A stretch of 64,000 nucleotides of DNA from Sedimentisphaera salicampi (GCF_002117005.1 NZ_CP021023.1:2900995-2964994), one strand, 5' to 3'. Counted from the first letter of the stretch, positions 18,060 to 27,243 are shown. The notes: a model not told the origin generated them from the letters alone. Translations and numbers: made by a program.

Positions 18060-18875
18060 ATGGCATTTAAAAAAGAACAATCATTTGGAACAAAACCAAC
18101 AGAAGTAAGAGACAGCGATCATTTCACCAGCGAATATGCTGATTCACTGGCTGAAAAATGGGACGATATCATAGACTGGGACAGCAGAGTAAAAGGTGAG
18201 GGCAGTTTCTTCATCGATAAGCTGCGTGAATACGGGGCAAAATACGTTCTCGATGTGGCTGCAGGTACTGGCTTTCACAGTGTAAGGCTCATTGAATCGG
18301 GCTTCAGCGTTACAAGTGCAGACGGCGCACCATCTATGCTCGCTAAGGCATTTGAAAATGCAAAGGCAAGAGGTCATGTCCTGCGTACAGTTTGCGCAGA
18401 CTGGAGATGGCTCAATAGAGATGTGCATGGTGAATACGATGCAGTAATCTGCCTCGGCAATTCATTTACTCATCTTTTCAATGAGCACGACCGCCGCAAG
18501 GCTCTCGCTGAATATTATGCTGCCCTAAAGCACGACGGCGTTCTTATCATCGACCAGAGAAACTACGACTCTATCCTCGATGACGGCTATTCCAGCAAGC
18601 ATAAATTCTACTACTGCGGCGATAAGGTGAGCGTTCAGCCGGTGCACGTTGATGAAGGGCTTACACGTTTTGAATATAAATTCCCCGGCAAAGACAGCTT
18701 CCATCTCAATATGTTCCCTATAAGGAAAGATTATATGAGAAATCTGCTCGGCGAAGTTGGTTTCCAAACAGTTACTACATACGGCGATTTCCAGACGAGT
18801 TTCGAAGAGTCTGAGCCGGATTTCTATGTTCACGTTGCTGAGAAGAAATATAATCCAGAGTTAAAGGAGAAGTAA
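18060..18875 (+). CDS. Glycine/sarcosine N-methyltransferase
   Basis: 271 residues. Transfers methyl groups from SAM to glycine and sarcosine, the first steps of betaine synthesis from glycine. The Rossmann-type SAM site is visible as VLDVAAGTGFHSVRLIESGF, followed by SADGAPSMLAKAFENA, then CADWRWL and ICLGNSFTHLF, all typical of halophile GSMT enzymes. Start supported by CGGAGAA upstream of the ATG. It ends one base before the next methyltransferase, so the two are co-translated. A small hairpin (GCGCA/TGCGC near 17997-18011) lies in its leader. Placement beside metK and ahcY supports an osmolyte role. Confidence 0.92.
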   Translation: MAFKKEQSFGTKPTEVRDSDHFTSEYADSLAEKWDDIIDWDSRVKGEGSFFIDKLREYGAKYVLDVAAGTGFHSVRLIESGFSVTSADGAPSMLAKAFENAKARGHVLRTVCADWRWLNRDVHGEYDAVICLGNSFTHLFNEHDRRKALAEYYAALKHDGVLIIDQRNYDSILDDGYSSKHKFYYCGDKVSVQPVHVDEGLTRFEYKFPGKDSFHLNMFPIRKDYMRNLLGEVGFQTVTTYGDFQTSFEESEPDFYVHVAEKKYNPELKEK

Positions 18876-18876
18876 A

Positions 18877-19710
18877 ATGAGTACAACTTATTCCAAACCA
18901 ATCCAGGTTGCACGGGATTACTACAACAGCGAAGACGCAGACAATTTTTATTTTCACGTTTGGGGCGGTGAGGATATTCACATCGGCCTTTATGACGGGA
19001 AAAATTCTATTCGTGAGGCAAGCAGAGAAACTGTGAAGGCGATGGCCGCCAAACTTTCAAAGCTCGATTCGGATGTGAAGATTTTAGACATTGGAGCCGG
19101 CTACGGCGGAGCAGCCCGTTTCCTCGCAGCCGAATACGGATGTCAGGTTACGTGCCTGAACCTCTCTGAAGTTGAGAACGAAAGAGACAGAGCTATGAAT
19201 AAAGAGCAGGGGCTTGATCATCTTATTGATGTTGTTGACGGCGCTTTTGAAGACCTGCCTTTCAAGGACAGCGAATTTGATATAATCTGGTCTCAGGATG
19301 CTATCCTGCACAGCAGCGACCGTGAAAAGGTGCTGAAGGAAGCTTGCAGAGTGCTCAAGAAGGGCGGCGAATTCGTATTCACCGATCCTATGCAGGACGA
19401 CAACTGTCCGCCGGATGTGCTTCAGCCTATCTACGACAGAATTCACCTCAGCTCGCTTGGAAGCCCAGGTTTCTATAAAGAAGCAGGCGAGAAGGTTGGA
19501 TTCAAGTTTGTGGATTTCGAAGACCATACATCACAGCTGCCTACACATTACGGCAATGTCCTCAAGGAATTTGAGAAAAGAGAAGATGAGCTCAAAGGTA
19601 TCGTAAGTGAGCAGTACGCTGCTAATATGAAAAAAGGCCTTCGTCATTGGGTGGAAGGCGGAAACAGCGGCCATCTTGCATGGGGCATATTCCTTTTCAA
19701 AAAAGTTTAA
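18877..19710 (+). CDS. Sarcosine/dimethylglycine N-methyltransferase
   Basis: 277 residues. Completes glycine betaine synthesis by methylating sarcosine and dimethylglycine with SAM. Signatures: ARDYYNSEDADNFYFHVWGG and the SAM-binding ILDIGAGYGGAARFLA, with LNLSEVEN and WSQDAILHSSDR typical of the SDMT branch. AAAGGAG precedes the ATG. It is the last gene of the pair and ends in a strong terminator. With the preceding GSMT it gives a complete glycine-to-betaine route, which fits growth at high salinity. Confidence 0.93.
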   Translation: MSTTYSKPIQVARDYYNSEDADNFYFHVWGGEDIHIGLYDGKNSIREASRETVKAMAAKLSKLDSDVKILDIGAGYGGAARFLAAEYGCQVTCLNLSEVENERDRAMNKEQGLDHLIDVVDGAFEDLPFKDSEFDIIWSQDAILHSSDREKVLKEACRVLKKGGEFVFTDPMQDDNCPPDVLQPIYDRIHLSSLGSPGFYKEAGEKVGFKFVDFEDHTSQLPTHYGNVLKEFEKREDELKGIVSEQYAANMKKGLRHWVEGGNSGHLAWGIFLFKKV

Positions 19711-19741
19711 TTCTCTGATATAAGAGATTCCTTTTCAATTG

Positions 19742-19774
19742 AGAACGCTGCTTTAATAGGCAGCGTTCTTTTTG
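19742..19774 (+). terminator. Intrinsic terminator after betaine methyltransferases
   Basis: Perfect ten-base-pair stem AGAACGCTGC/GCAGCGTTCT with an 8-nt loop, followed by TTTT. Confidence 0.92.
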
Positions 19775-19850
19775 GTATGACCTGAATTTTCAATAACTTG
19801 TAGGCGTGAAAGCACAAGGCTATTCGGATAATCAATAGCATCCTGCCTGA

Positions 19851-20333
19851 TTAGTATCTTGCTTCCATCTCTCCTGCGCAGCAAAGGGCAATTGCCGAAG
19901 CATCCGCCACATCCGCAGGTTTGGGCGGCTCTGCAAGCCCCAGCACAGACTGCAGAGCCTTCTGCATCTGGTCTTTTGTGGCTCTGCCGTTGCCGGTAAG
20001 CGATTTTTTGATCCTCGTTGCTGCATACTCAAGCACGCGGATATCTCTCTTCCCAGCCTCCAGAAGGATTACTCCTCTTGCATGCCCCATAAGGATTGAG
20101 GTTCTTGGATGCTTGTAATGGGCGTAAAGCTTTTCCACAGCTAAAACATCCGGCACAATTGATTCTATGAGGTTTGAGATGTCTTCAGATATCTGGGCAA
20201 GGCGTTTTTCAAGGGGCTGGTCGGTTTTTATCCTTATTGCGCCTGCCTCTATCAGGTTAGTGTTAAGAATCCCGCCCTGCACGGCGGCATAACCGCAGAT
20301 GCGCAGCCCGGGGTCTATTCCAAGCACCTTCAA
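19851..20333 (-). CDS. ruvC: Holliday junction resolvase RuvC
   Basis: 160 residues, normal for RuvC, which cuts Holliday junctions as a dimer with RuvAB. The acidic metal-binding residues are visible: Asp in LGIDPG at the N-terminus, Glu in LAVEKLY, and the C-terminal ADVADASAIALCC. The start is TTG at 20331-20333, overlapping the stop of the upstream ABC gene (TTGA) and preceded by GGGGTG on the minus strand. It is last in a purB-pyrE-ABC-ruvC run. ruvA and ruvB are not in the window. Confidence 0.93.
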   Translation of the reverse strand: MKVLGIDPGLRICGYAAVQGGILNTNLIEAGAIRIKTDQPLEKRLAQISEDISNLIESIVPDVLAVEKLYAHYKHPRTSILMGHARGVILLEAGKRDIRVLEYAATRIKKSLTGNGRATKDQMQKALQSVLGLAEPPKPADVADASAIALCCAGEMEARY

Positions 20334-21016
20334 ACAATCACCCCGTCCTGAATCGTTACTACCCTGTCAGCCATCGAAGCAATCCTTTCATCGTGGGTAA
20401 CGAGCAAGATGGTTTGTCCGGTTTTGTGGAAGTCTTTGAGAATATCGAGTATTTCCGTTCCCGTATGCCAGTCGAGATTTCCTGTGGGCTCATCGGCAAG
20501 AAGGACGCTGGGATTGTTTATAAGAGCTCTGCCGATAGCGGCTCTCTGCCTTTCACCTCCGGATAGCTGGGAAGGCCGGTGTTTGAGCCTTTCGCTCAGC
20601 CCGAGCCTTTCGGAAAGCTCCCTGCCTCTTTTCTTTGCAGATGAGCTCTTTGCCGCCCAAGCAAGTGCAGAACAGCCTGCCATCGCGGGAACCAGAATAT
20701 TCTCCATTACATTCAGCTCTTCAATGAGGTGGTAGAACTGAAAAACAAAACCGATATTCTGATTTCTGTATGAATCGAGCTTCCTGCCCGAGAATCGGCT
20801 TATCTGATCCTGAGAAAAATAAACCTTGCCTGAATCGGGCTTATCCAAAGCCCCGAGGATATGAAGCAGGGTGCTCTTGCCCGAGCCGCTCGCCCCCACA
20901 ATTACTACAAACTCGCCCTCCTTAACGCTTATCTGTGCCCCTTTTAGCACATCAATCTGAGACTGCCCTAGAGAGTAGCTTTTGCAGATATTTTTGCAGG
21001 AAATAATCTCTTTCAT
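20330..21016 (-). CDS. ABC transporter ATP-binding protein, LolD/MacB type
   Basis: 228 residues. Complete nucleotide-binding domain: Walker A VGASGSGKSTLL, Q-loop FVFQFYHLIEELN, signature LSGGERQRAAIGRAL, Walker B VLLADEPTGNLD, and switch His in LLVTHDERIA. The PTGNLD and FQFYHLI forms are typical of the LolD/MacB/FtsE group that works with lipoprotein-releasing or efflux permeases. No permease gene lies next to it; its partner must be elsewhere. It carries a roughly 10-residue Ala/Ser/Lys-rich insertion (WAAKSSSAKKRG) after the Q-loop. It sits between pyrE and ruvC on the same strand and overlaps ruvC by four bases. Confidence 0.85.
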   Translation of the reverse strand: MKEIISCKNICKSYSLGQSQIDVLKGAQISVKEGEFVVIVGASGSGKSTLLHILGALDKPDSGKVYFSQDQISRFSGRKLDSYRNQNIGFVFQFYHLIEELNVMENILVPAMAGCSALAWAAKSSSAKKRGRELSERLGLSERLKHRPSQLSGGERQRAAIGRALINNPSVLLADEPTGNLDWHTGTEILDILKDFHKTGQTILLVTHDERIASMADRVVTIQDGVIV

Positions 21017-21036
21017 TTGCCGCCTTTCGGGCTGAT

Positions 21037-21564
21037 TCAGTCTTTAATGCCGAGGTCTTCTTTAGTTATAATGCTCGCAAATTCAAAGCCGGCATCCTTT
21101 ATGTTCTCCTCAGCTCCCTGTTTGCGATCTATCACTGCCACAATCTTCTTCACCTTCGCTCCGGCCTCTCTTATCACCTTCGCAGCTTCGATCACCTGCC
21201 CGCCAGTAGTAGCAATGTCCTCCACGAGCAGCACCACGTCGTTCTTGGTTATCTCTCCGCCTTCTACGACATTTCCTGTTCCATAGCCCTTTTTGCTGTT
21301 GCGGATTATTACCCACTTCTTCCCGCTGGCGATAGATGCAGATGCCGCCAGCGCAACGCCGCCGAGTTCGGGGCCCGCAATCATAGTAACATCTTCATCT
21401 GCATATTTGGCAAACTCCTCCCCGAGAGCCTTCAAAATGTCAGGACAGGCCTCGAAGAGATATTTATCGAGATAATAATGGCTTTTCTTTCCGCTTCTGA
21501 GGGTAAAATCGCCCTCAAGATATGCCTCTTGTTTGATCCTTGCTGTGAGGTCTTGTTTATTCAT
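21037..21564 (-). CDS. pyrE: Orotate phosphoribosyltransferase
   Basis: 175 residues. Joins orotate to PRPP to give orotidine monophosphate in pyrimidine synthesis. The PRPP-binding signature VVLLVEDIATTGGQ is clear, with IAGPELGGVALA before it and IIRNSKKGYGTGN as the flexible loop region. On the minus strand AGGAAG precedes the ATG. It lies 34 bp downstream of purB and 20 bp upstream of the ABC gene, consistent with one transcript. Confidence 0.93.
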   Translation of the reverse strand: MNKQDLTARIKQEAYLEGDFTLRSGKKSHYYLDKYLFEACPDILKALGEEFAKYADEDVTMIAGPELGGVALAASASIASGKKWVIIRNSKKGYGTGNVVEGGEITKNDVVLLVEDIATTGGQVIEAAKVIREAGAKVKKIVAVIDRKQGAEENIKDAGFEFASIITKEDLGIKD

Positions 21565-21598
21565 ATTTTGCTTCCTGTTTTTTATTCCTTAGTTTCGT

Positions 21599-23023
21599 TT
21601 ATACTTTCAGCTCTGCCGAACCCTTTAAGCTGTCTTTATTGGCTTTTCTAACAGGCTCTACTGCCTTTTCAATTAATTCATCAACCTGCTCCGGGCACCT
21701 GCCGATATAAAGAGAAGGCTCGAGAACTTCATTTAGATTTATATCTTTGAAATCTTCGTCTGCTTTGAGCCTTTCGAGTAAATCGTTGTTTCCGCCTTCA
21801 TTTTTCACCCTTTCAGCTGCCTGCTGGGAATACACCCTTATCTTTTCATGCAGCTGCTGTCGGTTTCCGCCCGCCTTCACTCCCGCCATAAGGATATTTT
21901 CTGAGGCCATAAATGGAAGCTCCGAATTGAGCCTTGCCTCTATCACCTTAGGATACACAACAAGGCCGCCGGCAATATTGATAAGTATCTCAAGGATCCC
22001 GTCAACAGCGAGGAACGCTTCCGGAAGTACCAGTCGCCGGTTTGCAGAATCGTCAAGCGTGCGTTCAAACCACTGCTCGCCCGCAGTCATCGCAGGGCTG
22101 GATGAAAGGCTCAGAACAAATCTGCTAAGCGATGTAGCCCTCTCGCTTCGCATCGGATTCCTCTTGTATGCCATTGCAGAGGAGCCGATCTGATTCTTGC
22201 CGAAAGGCTCTTCCATCTCCTTGAGATTTGCAAGAAGACGTATATCGCTGCACATCTTATGGGCAGATTGAGCGATAAGAGCGAGAGTATTAACTGCCAT
22301 CGTATCGAGCTTTCGCTGGTACGTCTGACCGGTAACTATGCAGCTTTTATCGAATCCGAAGGCTCTGGTAACTTTTTCGTTTAAGGCTTTAACCTTTTCG
22401 TGGTCGCCTTCAAAAAGAGATAGAAATGAGGCCTGAGTTCCCGTTGTGCCCTTAACTCCTCTGAAGGGCAGCTTGTAAATACGGTGCTCAAGTTCCTGAT
22501 AATCCATCACAAATTCATAACACCAAAGAGCAGCTCTCTTGCCTACAGTTGTAATCTGTGCGGGCTGGTAATGAGTGAAGCCGAGGGTGGGCATAGATCT
22601 ATATTGCTTTGCGAACTTCCCGAGCAGGTCTATCACGGAGGCGAGCTTGGCCTTTACAAGCTCCATCGCCTCGCGGAGGATTATTAAATCGGCATTATCT
22701 CCCACATAGCAGCTCGTTGCTCCAAGATGGATGATTCCAGCTGCTGAAGGTGCTGCGTCTGCAAAGGTATGCACGTGTGCCATAACGTCGTGCCGGAATC
22801 TCTTTTCATACTCCTTCGCCTTGTCATAGTCTATATTATCCAGATTCGACTTCATCTCAGAGATTTGTTCATCGGTAATATCGAGACCAAGCTCTTTCTC
22901 TGCCTTTGCCAGTTCAAGCCAAAGCCTTCGCCAAGTTCCGAATTTTTTATCCGCCCCAAACAGCCTCGACATCTCTTCGGAGGCATTTCGCTCTACAAGC
23001 GGGGAAGTATATTTTTCCATCAT
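21599..23023 (-). CDS. purB: Adenylosuccinate lyase
   Basis: 474 residues from the preferred start. Cleaves succinyl-AICAR and adenylosuccinate in purine synthesis. The fumarase/aspartase superfamily signature [15 protein letters not shown] is present, plus [14 protein letters not shown] and GFTHYQPAQ. The start [15 protein letters not shown] matches the usual beginning of the longer adenylosuccinate lyase subgroup, so ATG 23023 (or 23020) is chosen. A frame extension to ATG 23065 adds 14 residues without a ribosome-binding site. A GCCTGC/GCAGGC hairpin at 23055-23076 lies in the leader. First gene of a minus-strand run with pyrE. Confidence 0.92.
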   Translation of the reverse strand: MMEKYTSPLVERNASEEMSRLFGADKKFGTWRRLWLELAKAEKELGLDITDEQISEMKSNLDNIDYDKAKEYEKRFRHDVMAHVHTFADAAPSAAGIIHLGATSCYVGDNADLIILREAMELVKAKLASVIDLLGKFAKQYRSMPTLGFTHYQPAQITTVGKRAALWCYEFVMDYQELEHRIYKLPFRGVKGTTGTQASFLSLFEGDHEKVKALNEKVTRAFGFDKSCIVTGQTYQRKLDTMAVNTLALIAQSAHKMCSDIRLLANLKEMEEPFGKNQIGSSAMAYKRNPMRSERATSLSRFVLSLSSSPAMTAGEQWFERTLDDSANRRLVLPEAFLAVDGILEILINIAGGLVVYPKVIEARLNSELPFMASENILMAGVKAGGNRQQLHEKIRVYSQQAAERVKNEGGNNDLLERLKADEDFKDINLNEVLEPSLYIGRCPEQVDELIEKAVEPVRKANKDSLKGSAELKV

Positions 23024-23135
23024 CAAGCTTTCACTAAATTTAAGATTAAAACCTGCCTGCCCCATTCAATGCAGGCTTTCGCAGTAGAAACATTTTACTA
23101 AAATAGCTGTGAAGGTAAATAAGCAGTCTATTTTG

Positions 23136-23163
23136 TTGTAATTCGGGCTGTTTTTTTTAATAT
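23136..23163 (+). promoter_or_regulatory. Candidate promoter for TPR gene
   Basis: TTGTAA and TAATAT with a 16-nt spacer in the divergent gap between purB and the TPR gene, about 35 nt upstream of the start codon. Confidence 0.35.
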
Positions 23164-23195
23164 AGGAGCGGAAACTTAAAAACGGGATTTGATTT

Positions 23196-23948
23196 ATGTT
23201 CTGGAACAAGGATAAAAACGAAAAAAGGCTTTCAAAGGCTCAGGAGCTTATGGAATGCGATGAGTACGGGAAGGCCGTGGAGACTCTAAGCGAGGTGATA
23301 GATTCTCAAGACGCCTCAGCGGAAATAAAAGGGCGGGCCCTTCTTATGAGAGCACACTGCAGAAAATGGCTCGCCACTCACTGCGGAGATGAAATCGATC
23401 CGGATTTCGATCCAAATGAGCTGTCCCCCGAAGAGGCTGCTCCCGAGCTGAGCGAAGAGGAAACTGAAGGCATCAGGCTTGCGGTTGAAGACCTGAATGC
23501 AGTGATGAAGATTGATAATCTCCCTGAGGAAATGGCAGTTGAGGCTCTAAATGAGAGGCTCAAAGAATATGCCCAGCTCGGTGAATACGACAAGGCTCTT
23601 AAAGACATCGAGAAAATACTTTCCGTTGAAAACGGCTGCAGCGAACAGACCGAAGCAGAAATGAAGTTTAAACAGGCCGAATTCTACTGCTGCCTTGAGG
23701 ATTTTGACAAGGCTTGCGGAAAGCTTGGTGAGCTGATAAACTCCGATAAAACCCCTTTGCCTATTATCGTGAAGGCGATTATACATCGTGCTGAGCTTAA
23801 TGAAGATCTAAACCGAACAGACTCAGCAAAGGCCGATTATCAGAGGCTAGTTGATATGGCAGATGAAGTTACAGGCCTTGCAGACATCTCACGAAACGCT
23901 GCTCGGCGAATTGAAGAGCTTGAAGAAAATGAGCAGAAGCCGGGATAA
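23196..23948 (+). CDS. TPR-like helical repeat protein
   Basis: 250 residues, cytoplasmic (no signal peptide or membrane segment), acidic. Helix pairs of tetratricopeptide type are visible, for example KAQELMECDEYGKAVETLSEVI near the N-terminus, YAQLGEYDKALKDIEKIL in the middle, and KFKQAEFYCCLEDFDKACGKL after it. Such repeats mediate protein-protein contacts; the partner is unknown. It precedes thiL, with only 34 bp between stop and thiL start, so co-transcription is likely but no functional link is evident. Confidence 0.7.
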   Translation: MFWNKDKNEKRLSKAQELMECDEYGKAVETLSEVIDSQDASAEIKGRALLMRAHCRKWLATHCGDEIDPDFDPNELSPEEAAPELSEEETEGIRLAVEDLNAVMKIDNLPEEMAVEALNERLKEYAQLGEYDKALKDIEKILSVENGCSEQTEAEMKFKQAEFYCCLEDFDKACGKLGELINSDKTPLPIIVKAIIHRAELNEDLNRTDSAKADYQRLVDMADEVTGLADISRNAARRIEELEENEQKPG

Positions 23949-23982
23949 TCCGGTTTTTGATAATCAGGCCGCAGGGAATATT

Positions 23983-24891
23983 ATGGATTACACTGAAGAT
24001 TCTATAACTGCATACTTTGCTCAGGCGAAAAATTTGAACTCAGACAGATTCCCAATAGGGATTGGAGATGATATGGCGCAGATGCAGCTAGAAAATAGTA
24101 ACGCCCTTATTTCCACAGATATGCTGCTGGACGGAAGCCATTTTGATACAGATATTCACAGCCCTGAAAACATAGGATACAAAGCTGCGGCTGTCAGCCT
24201 AAGCGATGCAGCTGCTATGGCGACAGTACCTTTTGCAATGGTTGCAAGCGTGGGGATTCCAGACTGGTGGGGCGCTGAAAAGCTCAAAGAGCTCCATTCG
24301 GGGCTTCTAAGGGCATGCAGTTTGTTCCAGTGTTCGCTCATAGGAGGCGATATAACAAGCTGGCGGGCAGAAGGAAAGCTTGCAGTCTGCTCTACTGTAA
24401 TATCTCGCCCGGGCGTAACAAAGCCTCTGGAAAGGGGCGGGGCAAAGCAGGAAGATTTGATTTGCGTTACAGGTGAGCTGGGAGGCTCGCTCGAGGGCAA
24501 ACATATCAATTTTACGCCTAAAGTGAATGAGGCGCTCTGGATAGCGGAAAAACTTTCGCCCACTTCAATGATGGACATAACAGACGGCTTAAGTACCGAT
24601 CTGCACCGAATTCTGAAAGCCAGCGGGGCAGGTGCGATACTGGAATCAGAGCTTATTCCTGTATCGAAGGCTGCAAAGGACAAAAAGGAGCCTCTACGTG
24701 CAGCGCTGAATGACGGAGAGGATTTCGAACTTCTATTTACAATTCCGGAAAAGAACAAGAATTTAATAAAAAACGCAGACTTCAAGATATCAGTAATAGG
24801 AAAAATCGCTTCTTCCAACGGGCTGTTTATTAAAAACGCTAGCGGACAAACAACTGAGCTAAAACCAGAGGGCTTTGATCACTTAGGTTAA
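23983..24891 (+). CDS. thiL: Thiamine-monophosphate kinase
   Basis: 302 residues from MDYTEDSI, which fits the usual ThiL start; a longer frame reaching back into the TPR gene is unlikely. Phosphorylates thiamine monophosphate to the active cofactor thiamine pyrophosphate. Signatures: GIGDDMA and STDMLLDGSHFD (nucleotide and Mg binding), MDITDGLSTDLHRIL, and NDGEDFELLFT. AGGG lies six nt upstream of the ATG. tsaE follows after three bases. thiC, the committed pyrimidine-branch gene, is 1 kb away on the other strand under a TPP riboswitch. Confidence 0.93.
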   Translation: MDYTEDSITAYFAQAKNLNSDRFPIGIGDDMAQMQLENSNALISTDMLLDGSHFDTDIHSPENIGYKAAAVSLSDAAAMATVPFAMVASVGIPDWWGAEKLKELHSGLLRACSLFQCSLIGGDITSWRAEGKLAVCSTVISRPGVTKPLERGGAKQEDLICVTGELGGSLEGKHINFTPKVNEALWIAEKLSPTSMMDITDGLSTDLHRILKASGAGAILESELIPVSKAAKDKKEPLRAALNDGEDFELLFTIPEKNKNLIKNADFKISVIGKIASSNGLFIKNASGQTTELKPEGFDHLG

Positions 24892-24894
24892 ATT

Positions 24895-25350
24895 ATGATA
24901 ACATCAAGCGTTGCGGAAACTATCGATATAGGCAGAAAAATCGGCAAGCTGCTCAAGGGAGGAGAGATATTCGCTGTTACTGGCGATCTGGGAGCAGGGA
25001 AGACCCACTTTATAAAGGGGATTGCCAGCGGCTGCTGCCAAGAAGCAGCGACGGAAAAAACTACAAGCCCAACGTTTGTTCTGGTTAATGAGTACGAAGG
25101 CCGCCTGCTCATTTATCATATCGATGCCTACAGGTTGGAATCTGAAAAAGAATTTGAAAATCTCGGTTTCGACGATATGATAAGTGAGGATTCTGTAGTA
25201 TTGATAGAATGGGCAGATAAGGTGGCCGGATGCATCGCAGATACAAATCCGATAAAAATTGACTTGAAGCATATCAGTGAGACAAAAAGGCAGCTCAGCT
25301 TATCTAATCTGCCGGATTACATATCGGAGAAGCTGCACGATATAAAATAA
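24895..25350 (+). CDS. tsaE: tRNA threonylcarbamoyladenosine biosynthesis ATPase TsaE
   Basis: 151 residues, normal length. Works with TsaB and TsaD to place threonylcarbamoyl on A37 of ANN-decoding tRNAs. Walker A GDLGAGKTHFIKG, the family's TTSPTFVLVNEY switch region, and YHIDAYRLES are present, followed by LIEWADKV. It starts three bases after thiL, so translation is probably coupled. tsaB and tsaD are not in the window. Confidence 0.93.
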   Translation: MITSSVAETIDIGRKIGKLLKGGEIFAVTGDLGAGKTHFIKGIASGCCQEAATEKTTSPTFVLVNEYEGRLLIYHIDAYRLESEKEFENLGFDDMISEDSVVLIEWADKVAGCIADTNPIKIDLKHISETKRQLSLSNLPDYISEKLHDIK

Positions 25351-25422
25351 ATTTTGTAATTAGTGTTTCCCGTTTCGGCTTTAAAACAGGGGCTTTATTG
25401 GCGGGAATGAGGAGTTTGAGCT

Positions 25423-25833
25423 ATGAAAAAAGTTAGATATTGGATTTTTGCGGCTGTTGTATTTGCCGGCGGGTGGATATGCGGGGCAATTTGTTCGAGT
25501 TATCAATTCAAGAGCATATCTATTGCTCCATTCTACAGCAGTTCGCTCACTGAAATAGCTACTGATGCGATAGAACTTCATAAGGGGAAAAGCCGAAAGG
25601 TGCTCGAACGCAAATCAGCAGCACTTCCTTTGTTGGCTAAAACATATCACGAAGCCTTCTCAAACTCTATGCCCAAGGGGAAAGCAAGATATTCCTGCTT
25701 ATGGCAGGTGAAAAGGTTCTATGAGCTCTCCGGCGAGAAAATACCTGAAGAGCTCAAAGAAGTGTTTAATTCAATACCGAAAAGGCCTGAGAACTGCGAA
25801 AAAGAAGGCAAAGAGAATAAAAACAGCGGTTAG
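25423..25833 (+). CDS. Small membrane-anchored protein of unknown function
   Basis: 136 residues. One N-terminal membrane segment (YWIFAAVVFAGGWICGAIC), then a roughly 100-residue basic extracytoplasmic or cytoplasmic domain with no recognised motif, ending in a Lys/Glu/Asn-rich tail. AGGAG lies upstream of the ATG at a slightly long spacing. It stands alone between tsaE and a bidirectional terminator. No function can be assigned. Confidence 0.6.
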   Translation: MKKVRYWIFAAVVFAGGWICGAICSSYQFKSISIAPFYSSSLTEIATDAIELHKGKSRKVLERKSAALPLLAKTYHEAFSNSMPKGKARYSCLWQVKRFYELSGEKIPEELKEVFNSIPKRPENCEKEGKENKNSG

Positions 25834-25877
25834 CAGTGCTCAAAACTTTAACGGCTGATTATCAGAATAAAAAATAC

Positions 25878-25905
25878 AGGGCAGGCTTTGATTCCTGCCC
25901 TTTTT
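25878..25905. terminator. Bidirectional intrinsic terminator between convergent genes
   Basis: Perfect seven-base-pair stem GGGCAGG/CCTGCCC with loop CTTTGATT. TTTTT follows on the plus strand, and an A-rich stretch on the other side gives a T tail for thiC on the minus strand. Confidence 0.85.
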
Positions 25906-25911
25906 GATTAG

Positions 25912-27207
25912 CTAAAGATTATCTCTGATTTCCCGGTTGATCCTCACACTGCACCAGTCTCTCCCGCACATTGTGCAGTAGTCGGCCTGCTCGGGGCTCA
26001 TAGCGCTGTTTTTAGAGGCGTCGTCTTTCATCCTCTTAGCTGTTTTCGGATCGAGAGAGAGCCTTATCTGGGTGTCCCAGTCTAAATCTGCCCTCGCCTT
26101 GGAGAGCCTTCTGTCCCGCTGAGCGGAATCATTATGCCCTCTTGCAACGTCGGCGGAGTGGGCAGCTATTTTCGATGCCACAACACCCTGCCTTACGTCT
26201 TCATTGTCCGGCAGCCCGAGATGCTCGCGCGGCGTTACATAGCAAAGAAAGCTTGCTCCGTAGTAAGCAGCGGCTGTTCCGCCTATTGCGCTTGTGATGT
26301 GGTCGTAGCCAGGGGCTATATCTGTAACAAGAGGCCCGAGAACATAAAACGGGGCGTTATTGCAGATCTCCTGCTGGAGCCGCATATTCTCCTCTATCTG
26401 GTTGAATGGTACGTGGCCTGGCCCCTCCACCATCACCTGACAGCCTTTCTCCCAAGCACGCTGGGTGAGCTCGCCGAGAGTGCGAAGCTCGGCAATCTGC
26501 GCATCATCTGTCGCGTCTGCCCCGCAGCCCGGGCGGAGCCCGTCGCCGAGGGAGAAGCATACGTCGTATTCGTGCATTATATCGCAGAGCTCGTCGAAGA
26601 GCTCATACATCAGATTCTGGCGGTTGTGATGGAGCATCCATTTTGCTGTCAACGCTCCGCCCCGAGATACTATCCCGCAAACACGGGATTTCAGCAGAGG
26701 CAGATGCTCGCGGAGAAGCCCTGCGTGGATTGTGAAAAAGTCAACGCCCTGTTTGGCCTGCTTTTCCGCTATCTCAAGGACCAGCTCCGGGGTTATATCT
26801 TCTACACTCCTTCCCGTTATCGCCTCATATATCGGGACAGTGCCGAAGGGCAGGGGGCAGGCACTTATCAGCTCACTTCGTACATAATCCAGATCCCCGC
26901 CCGTGCTCAGATCCATCACGGCGTCTGCTCCGGCCTCAACAGCCACCGCCATTTTAGCCTTCTCAGCATCAATACCTGAGCGTACATCGCTCATGCCGAT
27001 ATTGGCGTTTACCTTCGTGCTCACCTTCCTGCCGATGGCACGGGGAGTGAGATTCCATGAAAGATGCATCACGTTGGCAGGGACTACGAGCCTGCCGGCG
27101 GCTATCTCATCTCTGAGCAGTTCCGGTGCAAGCCCTTCATATTCTGCTGCGTTTTCAACAACGCTTGTTATTTCGCCATTTTTTGCTGCTTCGAGCTGTG
27201 TAAGCAT
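25912..27207 (-). CDS. thiC: Phosphomethylpyrimidine synthase
   Basis: 431 residues. Radical-SAM enzyme that rearranges aminoimidazole ribotide into hydroxymethylpyrimidine phosphate for thiamine. The characteristic C-terminal cluster motif CTMCGRDWC is intact, with GTVPIYEA, FTIHAGLL, SLGDGLRPG and EGPGHVPFNQI along the barrel. On the minus strand AAAGGAG precedes the ATG. The gene lies directly behind a TPP riboswitch and its terminator, so it should be switched off when thiamine pyrophosphate is plentiful. Confidence 0.97.
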   Translation of the reverse strand: MLTQLEAAKNGEITSVVENAAEYEGLAPELLRDEIAAGRLVVPANVMHLSWNLTPRAIGRKVSTKVNANIGMSDVRSGIDAEKAKMAVAVEAGADAVMDLSTGGDLDYVRSELISACPLPFGTVPIYEAITGRSVEDITPELVLEIAEKQAKQGVDFFTIHAGLLREHLPLLKSRVCGIVSRGGALTAKWMLHHNRQNLMYELFDELCDIMHEYDVCFSLGDGLRPGCGADATDDAQIAELRTLGELTQRAWEKGCQVMVEGPGHVPFNQIEENMRLQQEICNNAPFYVLGPLVTDIAPGYDHITSAIGGTAAAYYGASFLCYVTPREHLGLPDNEDVRQGVVASKIAAHSADVARGHNDSAQRDRRLSKARADLDWDTQIRLSLDPKTAKRMKDDASKNSAMSPEQADYCTMCGRDWCSVRINREIRDNL

Positions 27208-27243
27208 ACTATTTCTCCTTTCTTCGCCGAATAATCCGGCTCA

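Noticed and set aside
24156-24818. 220-codon minus-strand frame opposite thiL
   Set aside because: Ser/Pro-rich shadow of thiL; codon pattern follows the sense gene.
26134-26979. 281-codon plus-strand frame opposite thiC
   Set aside because: Antisense shadow of a clear thiC gene; no family resemblance.
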